From Corticimicrobacter sp040137905 (GTDB lineage: Bacteria > Pseudomonadota > Gammaproteobacteria > Burkholderiales > Burkholderiaceae_B), in assembly GCF_040137905.1 (NCBI RefSeq), contig NZ_JBEFDG010000038.1:1-42071 (forward strand): a stretch of DNA of 42,071 nucleotides, in the 5' to 3' direction. Positions 32,735 through 38,675 of the stretch are shown here, in pieces. A program made the translations under genes and the position numbers. The notes below the pieces were generated by a model, which saw only the letters and a list, made by a program, of their open reading frames with translations, was not told where the DNA came from and made no database searches. How positions within the stretch are numbered: position 1 is the first letter of the stretch; each line of letters starts with the position of its first letter.

Positions 32735-33253
32735 TCAGAGTTTTGCGCCCTGCTCGGCCTTGTCCTTGGACATGAGACGCTCGAGAAAGCCCAGCATCAC
32801 GGCCGACACCACGAAAGTCAGGTGAATCAGCGTGTACCACATCAGCTTGACGTTATCGTACTGGTTGGCATTGAGGAAAATCTGCAGCAGGTGAATCGAG
32901 GAAATCGCCACGATCGACGACGCCACCTTGATCTTCAGGCTGCCGGCATCCAGCTTGCCGAGAAAGGATACGTCGGCATTGGTATTGTCGAAGCGGCTGA
33001 CGAAATTTTCGTAGCCCGAGATCATGACCATGACAATCAGGCTGGCCACCAGTGCCGCATCGATCAACCCCAGCATGGCCAGGATCATGTCAGCTTCGTC
33101 GTAGCTGAATACATTCTGCGCCACCTTGACGAACTTGAGGGCAAACGAGAAGGCATAGAGCGCCAGCGCCGCCACCAGGCCAATGTAGAACGCCACCAGC
33201 AGCCAGCGGCTGGACAGGATGATGCGTTCGATGAGGATTTCGAGAGATTTCAT
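32735..33253 (-). CDS. yqhA: UPF0114 (YqhA) family membrane protein
   Basis: This is an inner-membrane protein of 172 residues. It opens MKSLEILIERIILSSRW, followed by TM segments LLVAFYIGLVAALALYAF, ILAMLGLIDAALVASLIVMVMI and, near the C-terminus, LIHLTFVVSAVMLGFLERL. The conserved ISGYENFVSRFD and LKIKVASSIVAISSIHLLQIFL segments are diagnostic for the family. Its function is unknown. The start at 33253 fits the family N-terminus. A well-spaced promoter lies about 80 bases upstream. The C-terminus is slightly extended (MSKDKAEQGAKL). Confidence 0.92.
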   Translation of the reverse strand: MKSLEILIERIILSSRWLLVAFYIGLVAALALYAFSFALKFVKVAQNVFSYDEADMILAMLGLIDAALVASLIVMVMISGYENFVSRFDNTNADVSFLGKLDAGSLKIKVASSIVAISSIHLLQIFLNANQYDNVKLMWYTLIHLTFVVSAVMLGFLERLMSKDKAEQGAKL

Positions 33254-33331
33254 GGATATGCCGTATTGAAGAGACATACGGCCGCAGGCAGGACGGGTAC
33301 GTTTTGCAGCCGCATGGAAAAGCGGGGCGCA

Positions 33332-33360
33332 ATCATACAATGCGAACGTGGCGCTGTCAT
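33332..33360 (-). promoter_or_regulatory. Candidate sigma-70 promoter for the YqhA gene
   Basis: On the minus strand, ATGACA (33360-33355) and TATGAT (33337-33332) are separated by 17 bases. Transcription would start near 33325, leaving a leader of about 70 bases before the ATG at 33253. Confidence 0.55.
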
Positions 33361-33429
33361 TTCACGCCGGTTGCGCCTGCCGCGAGCGTTGCCAGGCAGG
33401 CTGAGCGCCCCCTTGCCCTATGACATCGC

Positions 33430-33900
33430 TCAGGACGCCGGGCCAGCCGGTACAGGCTGCACTTGCATCACCTGATCGCGCTCGACGGACAGCACACCTG
33501 GCAATTGCCGGAAATGCGCCATGGCCTGATCCACATCCTGTCCCTCCGGCATGCGTAACGCAATCGCCTTGACGACGTTCAGTTGATAAAGCACTTCGGC
33601 ACCGTACTGTTCTGCCGCAGCCAGCACTTGCTGAGCGCTGTCCTGCCGGGTGCCGTCGTACATGATGATCAGCGTGCGCTCGGCATGCGCCCGAATATCC
33701 GGACCCGACTCACGGCAGGCCTGCCGCAGTCTTTCCATTGCAGCAGGCGGCATCGGTGCCGTCATCATGTTGCGATAGTGGATGCATTCAGGCGTTTCGG
33801 CGCGTTCGCCGAGGGTTTCGGGAGGATGGATCTGAGCGCAGGCACTGAGTACCAAAGCGCATCCGGCGAACAAGGCGATTTGAATGATACGCACTGCCAT
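33430..33900 (-). CDS. Lipoprotein with C-terminal I9-inhibitor-like segment
   Basis: The 156-residue product has a lipoprotein signal peptide (IALFAGCALVLSAC, lipobox LSAC with the modified cysteine at about residue 21). The mature part has a helical region with two cysteines (TPECIHYRNM and LRQACRESG). The C-terminal 65 residues end LYQLNVVKAIALRMPEG and then LPGVLSVERDQVMQVQP, a pattern much like the inhibitor-I9/subtilisin-propeptide fold (a hydrophobic strand, a helix, then G-V-x-x-V-E-x-D). No protease gene is adjacent, so the role is unknown. It follows the small basic gene by 14 bases. Confidence 0.7.
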   Translation of the reverse strand: MAVRIIQIALFAGCALVLSACAQIHPPETLGERAETPECIHYRNMMTAPMPPAAMERLRQACRESGPDIRAHAERTLIIMYDGTRQDSAQQVLAAAEQYGAEVLYQLNVVKAIALRMPEGQDVDQAMAHFRQLPGVLSVERDQVMQVQPVPAGPAS

Positions 33901-33914
33901 CCCCCCATAGACTA

Positions 33915-34082
33915 TTACCGGCCTCTTGAAGCACCTCTCCCGACGGGCTTCCGATCATGAGCTGCGCTTGCTCTTTTGATGCCTTCGTTGGCTGGCCGGG
34001 CAGGCCACCCTGCCGCGCCATTCAAAGCAGACTCAGCGGGTTGAGGCCGGGCCTTTTTGGGTGCTTTACCTTTCTTGTCCAT
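33915..34082 (-). CDS. Small basic protein, 55 residues
   Basis: A short frame from the ATG at 34082 has a near-perfect GGAGG ribosome binding site five bases upstream. The product starts MDKKGKAPKKARPQPAESAL, continues through a GAAGWPARPANEG segment and ends KPVGRGASRGR. It is strongly basic, low in hydrophobic residues and likely disordered, as expected for a nucleic-acid-binding or ribosome-associated small protein. I know no family for it. Its stop lies 14 bases upstream of the lipoprotein start on the same strand. The strong ribosome binding site is the main support. Confidence 0.6.
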   Translation of the reverse strand: MDKKGKAPKKARPQPAESALNGAAGWPARPANEGIKRASAAHDRKPVGRGASRGR

Positions 34083-34246
34083 AACGACCTCCATTGGTCA
34101 ATGGGCAGTCTCAGCAAAACGCCGTGACCACGGCACAGCATAGGCCACATCCGGCAAAATAGCCCGACTTATTTCCAGGGCGCGCACCAGAACAGGCCTT
34201 CCACACCAGGCGTATAATTTAAGTCATTGATTTTATTGAGATTAAA

Positions 34247-34275
34247 TGGTGCGAGGGAGGGGACTCGAACCCCTA
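34247..34275 (-). other. attL: detached 3' end of a tRNA gene
   Basis: On the minus strand these bases read as the last 29 of a tRNA: T-stem AGGGG, T-loop TTCGAGT, T-stem CCCCT, acceptor half CCCTCGC, discriminator A and CCA. Immediately upstream in tRNA sense (right of 34275) the match stops. There is no variable arm, anticodon arm, D-arm or 5' acceptor strand. The acceptor sequence would pair with GCGAGGG, a 5' end I associate with a betaproteobacterial tRNA-Leu. This is the arrangement left at one end when a prophage inserts into the 3' part of a tRNA gene: chromosomal flank to the left, tRNA 3' core, then phage DNA to the right. Confidence 0.8.
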
Positions 34276-34341
34276 TAAAAACCAGCAACCACAAGGGCTG
34301 AATCATACATTGTTGGCGAAATGTTGTCTTTGCCTTTTCCT

Positions 34342-34366
34342 GCCCGCCTCTGTGCGGGCTTTTTTT
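34342..34366 (+). terminator. Intrinsic terminator just inside attL
   Basis: GCCCGC (34342-34347), a six-base loop and GCGGGC (34354-34359) are followed by seven T residues on the plus strand. It would stop transcripts entering the prophage from the host side before the cargo genes. Confidence 0.8.
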
Positions 34367-34405
34367 GCGTCGGCGTATTGCAGGCCAGAGCCCGGCATGC
34401 TCGGA

Positions 34406-34423
34406 TGCAATCTTTGGATTGCA
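34406..34423 (+). promoter_or_regulatory. Inverted repeat next to the first cargo start codon
   Basis: TGCAATC (34406-34412), a four-base spacer and GATTGCA (34417-34423) form a perfect palindrome whose right edge is four bases before the ATG at 34428. It occupies the place of the ribosome binding site. It could be an operator for the nearby XRE regulator or a translation-blocking hairpin. Confidence 0.4.
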
Positions 34424-34427
34424 CATC

Positions 34428-34691
34428 ATGGATCGCATCACAGAGCAAGACCAAACCCTCGATAGCCCCGCCCATGCAGCCTGGCTTGCTGCAGCGATGA
34501 AATCAGACATGCCGACTGCTGATCTGCACGCCATCTGCGTCGCCAGGCTACGCCTGCTTGGCGCTGCTGCAATTGCGAATGAGGTATCTGGTGGCCAAGC
34601 CCCTCCTGAACTGGTCACAGAAATGCTGCGCCAGATACGATCAGTTGCCGACCGCCCTTCTCCCCCCAACCTATACTGGCCCGCCGAATAA
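34428..34691 (+). CDS. Prophage cargo protein, 87 residues, unknown
   Basis: The product (MDRITEQDQTLDSPAHAAWL at the start) is helix-rich, with a middle segment DLHAICVARLRLLGAAAIANE and a proline-rich end (RPSPPNLYWPAE). No family is recognised. The frame is the first on the plus strand inside attL. A palindrome takes the place of a ribosome binding site directly before the ATG. It is 18 bases upstream of the XRE regulator and is likely in the same transcript. Its GC content is higher than that of the next three cargo genes. Confidence 0.6.
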   Translation: MDRITEQDQTLDSPAHAAWLAAAMKSDMPTADLHAICVARLRLLGAAAIANEVSGGQAPPELVTEMLRQIRSVADRPSPPNLYWPAE

Positions 34692-34709
34692 CTAGACCTG
34701 GAGGCATCC

Positions 34710-34922
34710 GTGAGGTTCGGAGAGTGGTTGAAACAAGAACGTCAACGCCAACACCTCACGGGTGCTGCTCTTGCACGCAAAGCTGGTCTGTCACAATCCT
34801 ATATCTCAGCGCTGGAAAATGGAACACGTTCAAGCCCGACTCTATACGCAGCAATCAAACTTGCTGATGGAATAGGAATACCACTCTGGGTTGCGCTGAA
34901 ACATAATAAAATAAATCGATAA
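34710..34922 (+). CDS. XRE-family DNA-binding regulator, 70 residues
   Basis: This is a single-domain helix-turn-helix protein of the Cro/CI/XRE type. It uses a GTG start at 34710, preceded by GGAGG at good spacing. The HTH is clear: LTGAALARKAGLSQSYIS then ALENGTRSSPTL, with the Q-S-Y-I-S recognition helix and E-N-G turn. The size and single domain resemble C-protein or antitoxin-type regulators. It probably controls the cargo cassette, with the palindrome at 34406-34423 as a possible operator. Confidence 0.85.
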   Translation: MRFGEWLKQERQRQHLTGAALARKAGLSQSYISALENGTRSSPTLYAAIKLADGIGIPLWVALKHNKINR

Positions 34923-34988
34923 CCCTCTATGCATTCCTTAATAAAAAATATAAAATATCATTTTTTAAAATCAAAAAAAGGGGTGAAA

Positions 34989-35282
34989 ATGCCGCGCAAT
35001 TCTTTTTATCAAAAAATAAACGCAGCCATTGAAGAGTCGATTAACCTAGGCTACAACCCAATCGCAATAAGGACAATGCTTTCGTCTAGCGATGCCGTTT
35101 CAGTGGCAAAAAAACTGGTAACCAGCGGAGAGATACAATCAGGACTAAAACACTGGGCCAGAAAAGGCAGGATAGACCTTACCATGGAAGGAATAATGCT
35201 ATTGCCAGAATTTTCTAGCTTATTTAGCCAAGCAGAACTAAACGCCGCGCTATGGCGCATAAGGCAAGCTAAACAACCATAA
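34989..35282 (+). CDS. Stand-alone copy of a small helical module, 97 residues
   Basis: The start at 34989 is chosen because AGGGG lies at the right distance. An upstream ATG at 34929 would add 20 lysine-rich residues without a ribosome binding site. The product contains LGYNPIAIRTMLSSSDAVS, LKHWARKGRIDLTMEGIML and LPEFSSLFSQAELNAALWR. I recall this pattern (G-Y-x-P then A-x-x-L, G-R-x-D-L-T-x-E, P-x-F-x-x-L-F, E-L) as a widespread C-terminal module on restriction-endonuclease-like and defence-associated proteins. Here it is encoded alone. The gene is clearly AT-rich compared with the host. It sits between the XRE regulator and the beta-rich protein on the same strand. Confidence 0.65.
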   Translation: MPRNSFYQKINAAIEESINLGYNPIAIRTMLSSSDAVSVAKKLVTSGEIQSGLKHWARKGRIDLTMEGIMLLPEFSSLFSQAELNAALWRIRQAKQP

Positions 35283-35295
35283 CGCCAAAAAAATC

Positions 35296-35685
35296 ATGAA
35301 CCGTCAACTCTACAGCGGCCTCATACACACTTGGTACATCGATGAGTCTGGCTCAAGGAATGAGTGGACGTATATTGTCCACAAGTGCATTCTCCACAGT
35401 GACATAATTATTATTGAGTTCACAGGCAGCAAAGATGGGTACAAATTTTCCGGGGGAATGCATGCCAAAAGAGACAAGCCCGGTGTGTATCTTGGTAACG
35501 GAGGCTATCTTGATGACGTGCCGCGTCAAGATCAATTTGACCGCCTGATATTTGTAGAAATCACAGCAGAAAAAATTGATACCGACTTGGTTATTGAGGG
35601 CTATTGGAGACAGGACAACCAAGATGGAAAAGGATCTTTTGATTACCAAATGGAAGGCAGCCTTAGCCTTTCCCATCCATCATAG
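35296..35685 (+). CDS. Beta-strand-rich prophage cargo protein, 129 residues
   Basis: The product starts MNRQLYSGLIHTWYIDESGS and is made of short alternating strands (EWTYIVHKCILHSDIIIIEF, RLIFVEITAEKI, DLVIEGYW, SFDYQMEGSLSL) with repeated Gly and Trp at turns. This suggests a lipocalin-like or small beta-barrel fold. No membrane segment, signal peptide or catalytic motif is seen. It begins 13 bases after the 97-residue gene, without a ribosome binding site, so coupling is probable. AT-rich codon use indicates recent transfer. It ends 12 bases from the convergent Rz1 gene. Confidence 0.6.
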   Translation: MNRQLYSGLIHTWYIDESGSRNEWTYIVHKCILHSDIIIIEFTGSKDGYKFSGGMHAKRDKPGVYLGNGGYLDDVPRQDQFDRLIFVEITAEKIDTDLVIEGYWRQDNQDGKGSFDYQMEGSLSLSHPS

Positions 35686-35697
35686 TCGCCCGAGACG

Positions 35698-35958
35698 CTA
35701 TTCCCTCGATACAGGCAACACTTTCGCTATCTCCCTGTGCCGGGCAGCACACACTCCATACGCCACAAGCACCTGATCCTGCACCCAGGCCTGCCATGCG
35801 TCGTAGTCATCAGGATCTTGTGGCGGGTCAGTGATCTGCGGGCATGGCTGCGCCAGGCTGCTGTCCAGCGGCGGCACGATTCGCGGCACGTACTGCGTCG
35901 GTGAGGCTGCGCACCCGGACAGGATCAGGGCGGCAGCCGTCAGGCAAAGGCGGTGCAT
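35698..35958 (-). CDS. Rz1-like spanin lipoprotein
   Basis: The 86-residue product has a lipoprotein signal (LCLTAAALILSGC, lipobox LSGC with Cys at about residue 16), then a proline-rich segment (SPTQYVPRIVPPLDSS) and a charged helix. It begins inside the Rz gene in a different frame and ends after it, the usual overlapping Rz/Rz1 layout. As the outer-membrane spanin it would join Rz to fuse the two membranes in the last step of lysis. Confidence 0.85.
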   Translation of the reverse strand: MHRLCLTAAALILSGCAASPTQYVPRIVPPLDSSLAQPCPQITDPPQDPDDYDAWQAWVQDQVLVAYGVCAARHREIAKVLPVSRE

Positions 35959-36235
35959 TTTTCAGCGCTCCAGTGAGTTTGTTGATTTCTGCTGTCAGTG
36001 ACGGCCCGACAGCGGCGGCACGCCGACCAGCGGCAGCCACAGTGTCGATATCGGCCAGCAGTTGATCCAGAGATGCCCGAGCCGTGTTTGCTTGTGCCTG
36101 CGCTTGATCACGTTCGATCAGCGCAATTCGCTCACCGTAGCGCCAGCCCTGGGCTGTCCAGGCAGCGCCAGCGGCAAGCAATGCGACAGCCCCGTATCGC
36201 AGCCACGCGGGTATCACGACAGATCCGATAGACAT
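35828..36235 (-). CDS. Rz-like inner-membrane spanin
   Basis: The 135-residue product starts at the ATG at 36235 (MSIGSVVIPAWLRYG), within the end of the lysozyme gene. It has one N-terminal signal-anchor segment (YGAVALLAAGAAWTAQGW) and then a long charged, alanine-rich coiled-coil region (LIERDQAQAQANTARASLDQ, then more helix). This is the standard type II i-spanin form. Together with the overlapping lipoprotein gene it completes the lysis cassette. Confidence 0.85.
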   Translation of the reverse strand: MSIGSVVIPAWLRYGAVALLAAGAAWTAQGWRYGERIALIERDQAQAQANTARASLDQLLADIDTVAAAGRRAAAVGPSLTAEINKLTGALKNAPPLPDGCRPDPVRVRSLTDAVRAANRAAAGQQPGAAMPADH

Positions 36236-36672
36236 AGCTGCATCTCCGCGTTGCGCCTGCGCTCCAGGCCTAGCAGCTTTTTGCCGCCCGCATATGACCA
36301 GCGCGGCAGCTCCCGGCATGCACCCTCGATGTCGCCTGCACGCAGCTTACGCAGCAGCGTTGATCGCTGGTATGCCCCTGCTCCCACGTTGTAGATGAAG
36401 CTCGCCAGCGCAACCCTGGTGCCGTCTGGCAGCGTATCCGCGACGGACGCATCCACGACTGCCAGCGCCTGGCTGACCTCCTGCCGCGTCAGATCGTCGC
36501 ACTGCGCCGGCGTGGCCACGTCACCCAGCTTGACGCCATGTGTGTAGCCCTCGCAGATCGTCGGAATGCCCACCGGATCGACGTATGCAACAAGCGACCG
36601 CCCTTCCCATGTCGCAACCAGAGCGACTGCTGCGGCCATGACGCCGCCTGCCACCTTAGTTTTCAGGTCCAT
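36214..36672 (-). CDS. Phage lysozyme (GH24), SAR-type endolysin
   Basis: This peptidoglycan-degrading muramidase has 152 residues. The catalytic triad has exact T4/R21 spacing: Glu23 in TWEGRSL, Asp32 in YVDPVG and Thr38 in IPTICEGYT (Glu-8-Asp-5-Thr). The N-terminus (KVAGGVMAAAVALVA) is a weakly hydrophobic signal-arrest-release sequence rich in Gly and Ala, so the enzyme is probably exported by the Sec system and kept tethered until membrane depolarisation. The start is preceded by GGTGGAAAG. It overlaps the holin gene by 17 bases and the Rz gene by 22. Confidence 0.93.
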   Translation of the reverse strand: MDLKTKVAGGVMAAAVALVATWEGRSLVAYVDPVGIPTICEGYTHGVKLGDVATPAQCDDLTRQEVSQALAVVDASVADTLPDGTRVALASFIYNVGAGAYQRSTLLRKLRAGDIEGACRELPRWSYAGGKKLLGLERRRNAEMQLCLSDLS

Positions 36673-36898
36673 CTTTCCACCTCTTCAGTTTTTCCCACTG
36701 ACGCACCAGGCACGCACGGATACGCGCCACCGCCGCAGCAAAGTCCGGCACCTTGATCGTGATCAGCACGATCACGTAAATCGCCCACAAGATCAGCACG
36801 ACCTCCTGCAGCGTCCACCCGTAGATGAGCGCTGCAGAACCCGTTGCCAGCGGTGCGTGGATCGCATCGTCCTGCATGATTGATGTCCTTCGGGGCAT
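36656..36898 (-). CDS. Holin-like membrane protein, about 80 residues
   Basis: The product starts at the ATG at 36898 because GGAGG lies six bases upstream. It has one clear TM segment (TLQEVVLILWAIYVIVLITI) and a weaker hydrophobic stretch before it (LATGSAALIYGW), with a positively charged C-terminus (RIRACLVRQWEKLKRWKDG). With a SAR endolysin downstream it may act as a pinholin that depolarises the membrane. Its position directly before the lysozyme gene supports the call. Confidence 0.75.
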   Translation of the reverse strand: MPRRTSIMQDDAIHAPLATGSAALIYGWTLQEVVLILWAIYVIVLITIKVPDFAAAVARIRACLVRQWEKLKRWKDGPEN

Positions 36899-36914
36899 GG
36901 CTGCCTCCAAATAG

Positions 36915-36932
36915 AAAAGCCCCCGAAGGGGC
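36915..36932 (-). terminator. Intrinsic terminator between tail assembly and holin (distal of two)
   Basis: On the minus strand, GCCCC, a TTCG loop and GGGGC are followed by TTTT. It is the second terminator met by transcripts leaving the tail genes and lies only 17 bases before the holin start. Confidence 0.75.
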
Positions 36933-36934
36933 GT

Positions 36935-36957
36935 AAAAAAACCGGCTCTGGGCCGGT
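36935..36957 (-). terminator. Intrinsic terminator between tail assembly and holin (proximal of two)
   Basis: On the minus strand, ACCGGC and GCCGGT enclose a short loop and are followed by seven T residues. The stem begins in the stop codon of the 71-residue tail gene. Confidence 0.8.
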
Positions 36958-37172
36958 CAGTCGATGTCGATCACGCGATCTCGCGCAGCTTGGCGCTCTG
37001 TCGCGATATCGGGCGGTACCTCCTGCCCTGTCTCGCGCCAGCGTGTCACATACCAGTCTGTCGATGCGAGGTAGGCGCGGGCCTCGGCATTGATGCGCTG
37101 CTGCTCAATGCGTGCGGACTCCGCTGCTTTCTGCTCTGCGGTACGCAGTCCGGACAGATCAATCTTGCTCAC
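36957..37172 (-). CDS. Phage tail-fibre assembly-like protein, 71 residues
   Basis: The product starts MSKIDLSGLRTAEQKAAESA and contains AYLASTDWYVTRWRETGQEV followed by PPDIATERQAARDRVID. The Y-L-x-S-T-D-W-Y-V-x-R motif with the following Glu-Thr-Gly and P-x-x-I/V is typical of the small C-terminal module of tail-fibre assembly and chaperone proteins. The gene overlaps the preceding gene by 14 bases. Its stop codon is part of the following terminator stem. Confidence 0.75.
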   Translation of the reverse strand: MSKIDLSGLRTAEQKAAESARIEQQRINAEARAYLASTDWYVTRWRETGQEVPPDIATERQAARDRVIDID

Positions 37173-37551
37173 GGGGTTCCTCCTGTTCAGATTCGGGAAT
37201 GTCCGGCGCTGGCGGTGGCCAGGCGGTTTCAGGCAGCGGTACCGGACCGTCTGCCGGGTCGATTATCGGCTGCGGGAAACGCGCCTCCTGTGGCGCGAGG
37301 TTGCCTTCGGCATGTGGCAGTACGAGCGAGATACGCAGCTTGCCCGCGTCGTCGCGCTCAATGTCGCCAGCTATAAAGGGGCATCCCGTTGCGGCTTGAC
37401 CGTCCGGGAGCGTCGCACCGTTGGGGATGACCGAGAAGTCGAAGGCCTGCCCGTTGATGACGAGAGTTTGCCCCTGGCGATCAAGATGTAGCGCGGGCAG
37501 CGGGTTGGCCTCATCAATAGACTGACCACGGGGGGTAAGTGTGAGGATCAT
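37159..37551 (-). CDS. Phage protein following the tail fibre, 130 residues
   Basis: The product starts MILTLTPRGQSIDEANPLPA and contains ALHLDRQGQTLVINGQAFDF, NGATLPDGQA and a proline-rich acidic end (WPPPAPDIPESEQEEP). Similar proteins occur beside tail fibres in Mu-like and lambdoid prophages and may be part of the fibre tip or of its assembly, but I cannot name a domain with certainty. The ATG at 37551 overlaps the tail fibre stop as ATGA, so translation is coupled. It overlaps the next gene by 14 bases. Confidence 0.65.
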   Translation of the reverse strand: MILTLTPRGQSIDEANPLPALHLDRQGQTLVINGQAFDFSVIPNGATLPDGQAATGCPFIAGDIERDDAGKLRISLVLPHAEGNLAPQEARFPQPIIDPADGPVPLPETAWPPPAPDIPESEQEEPREQD

Positions 37552-38453
37552 TTGTATCGTCCAGTAGCTGACACTAGGATCGGCATTTCGACGTTGTGAG
37601 AGGTAATGCTCCACCGTCGAAAATTCGCAGAAGTTGTGGTCTGACCCGTCCCGTTCGCCCATCCGTTGATCGTTCCAGAAACGGCGCTAGTCGCAGGGGC
37701 GGCAATAAAAGATTGGGGGAAATCCCAAGTTTGGTTAAGCGATGCAAAGAGTGCTCCCTGCGCCGTAGTTGCTACGACCGCAGGCAATACTGAAAAGCAA
37801 ATCTGCAAGCCATTCGGAAATCGGTAGGACACCCCGTTTGCGTTTCCAGTGACGGTGCAGTTAGCTGTATGGAAAAGCTCATACGGGTCCGCCCATACCC
37901 CGCCGATTTTCTGGCGAATCATTGCAATTTTTTGAGCCAGAACAATTCCGAGTTGTGCTTCGTAGTCATTAAAACCGCCAAAATTAACAACGTTGGCAGA
38001 AGCCCCGAACGGGGAATTGGCATTTGCGGGAATACCAAAAAAACCGGCTACAGCAGAAATGGTATCAAAGTTTGCGCCAGGGATCACTGCAGCCCGCCCA
38101 CCAATCCCGAAGTCGCCTACCCTGATCACTCGTCCCGCCGTAGTATCCGTCACGCTCGTTGTCAGATTAGCAAACGCAGCCGTACCCAATGCCTGCAATG
38201 CAGGCATAATCGCAACCCAATCCGTATTCGCAGCGTTGCGGCGACGGATCATAGCTGGACTGACAGACGTATCAAGCCATTGCATGTACGCAACCGGATT
38301 GGGCGGTGCAGATGCGCCAACGTGCTCAACTACGCTACGCAGGGCATCCAACGCATCGTTGTACTTCGTAAATGCAGCCCTCGGCGATTCGCCGACACGC
38401 CCGCCCGGCTGTGGGGTGTTTAGATCCACTTTGTACAGATCAAGATCAGCCAT
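37548..38453 (-). CDS. Phage tail fibre protein, 301 residues
   Basis: The product starts MADLDLYKVDLNTPQPGGRV with the GESPRAAFTKYNDALDAL segment often seen at the N-terminus of tail-fibre proteins that attach to the tail tip. A glycine- and asparagine-rich middle follows (ANANSPFGASANVVNFGGFN). The C-terminal region of aromatic and Ser/Thr repeats (NGVSYRFPNGLQICFS, FRRWSITSHNVEMPI) is typical of receptor-binding fibre tips. The start at 38453 overlaps the previous gene by eight bases. The fibre probably decides host range. Confidence 0.8.
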   Translation of the reverse strand: MADLDLYKVDLNTPQPGGRVGESPRAAFTKYNDALDALRSVVEHVGASAPPNPVAYMQWLDTSVSPAMIRRRNAANTDWVAIMPALQALGTAAFANLTTSVTDTTAGRVIRVGDFGIGGRAAVIPGANFDTISAVAGFFGIPANANSPFGASANVVNFGGFNDYEAQLGIVLAQKIAMIRQKIGGVWADPYELFHTANCTVTGNANGVSYRFPNGLQICFSVLPAVVATTAQGALFASLNQTWDFPQSFIAAPATSAVSGTINGWANGTGQTTTSANFRRWSITSHNVEMPILVSATGRYK

Positions 38454-38628
38454 TGGCCTGCTCCTGCGGTTGCTGCTGCTCTTGGCGCAAGCGCTCAAGA
38501 TCACGCAACGGCGGTTCGATAATCGACCCAATCTTCACTGACAATCCGATGATCAAATCTTCGGTCAGCCGGTTGCCGACATTGCGGCTCAGCAGTTGGG
38601 TGATTTCATTTTTGATTTGCTGCGACAT
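38446..38628 (-). CDS. Small phage protein, 60 residues, before the tail fibre
   Basis: The product starts MSQQIKNEITQLLSRNVGNR and ends LRDLERLRQEQQQPQEQANG. It is helical with a glutamine-rich tail. The ATG at 38628 has a GGAG ribosome binding site. No family is recognised. It lies directly after a terminator and overlaps the tail fibre start by eight bases, so the two may form one unit. Confidence 0.6.
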   Translation of the reverse strand: MSQQIKNEITQLLSRNVGNRLTEDLIIGLSVKIGSIIEPPLRDLERLRQEQQQPQEQANG

Positions 38629-38642
38629 AATTTCTCCAGGCA

Positions 38643-38665
38643 TAAAAAATCCCGCTCAAGGCGGG
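38643..38665 (-). terminator. Intrinsic terminator within the tail gene block
   Basis: On the minus strand, CCCGC, a five-base loop and GCGGG are followed by A and then six T residues. It lies 11 bases beyond the stop of the 261-residue gene and immediately before the 60-residue gene. Confidence 0.8.
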
Positions 38666-38675
38666 AAGATGATTT

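Noticed and set aside
34247..34340. A complete tRNA gene
   Set aside because: Only the T-arm and acceptor 3' half can be folded. No anticodon or D-arm is present to the right.
34169..34669. 166-codon minus-strand frame across attL
   Set aside because: It crosses the tRNA fragment and a terminator, and has no ribosome binding site or domain.
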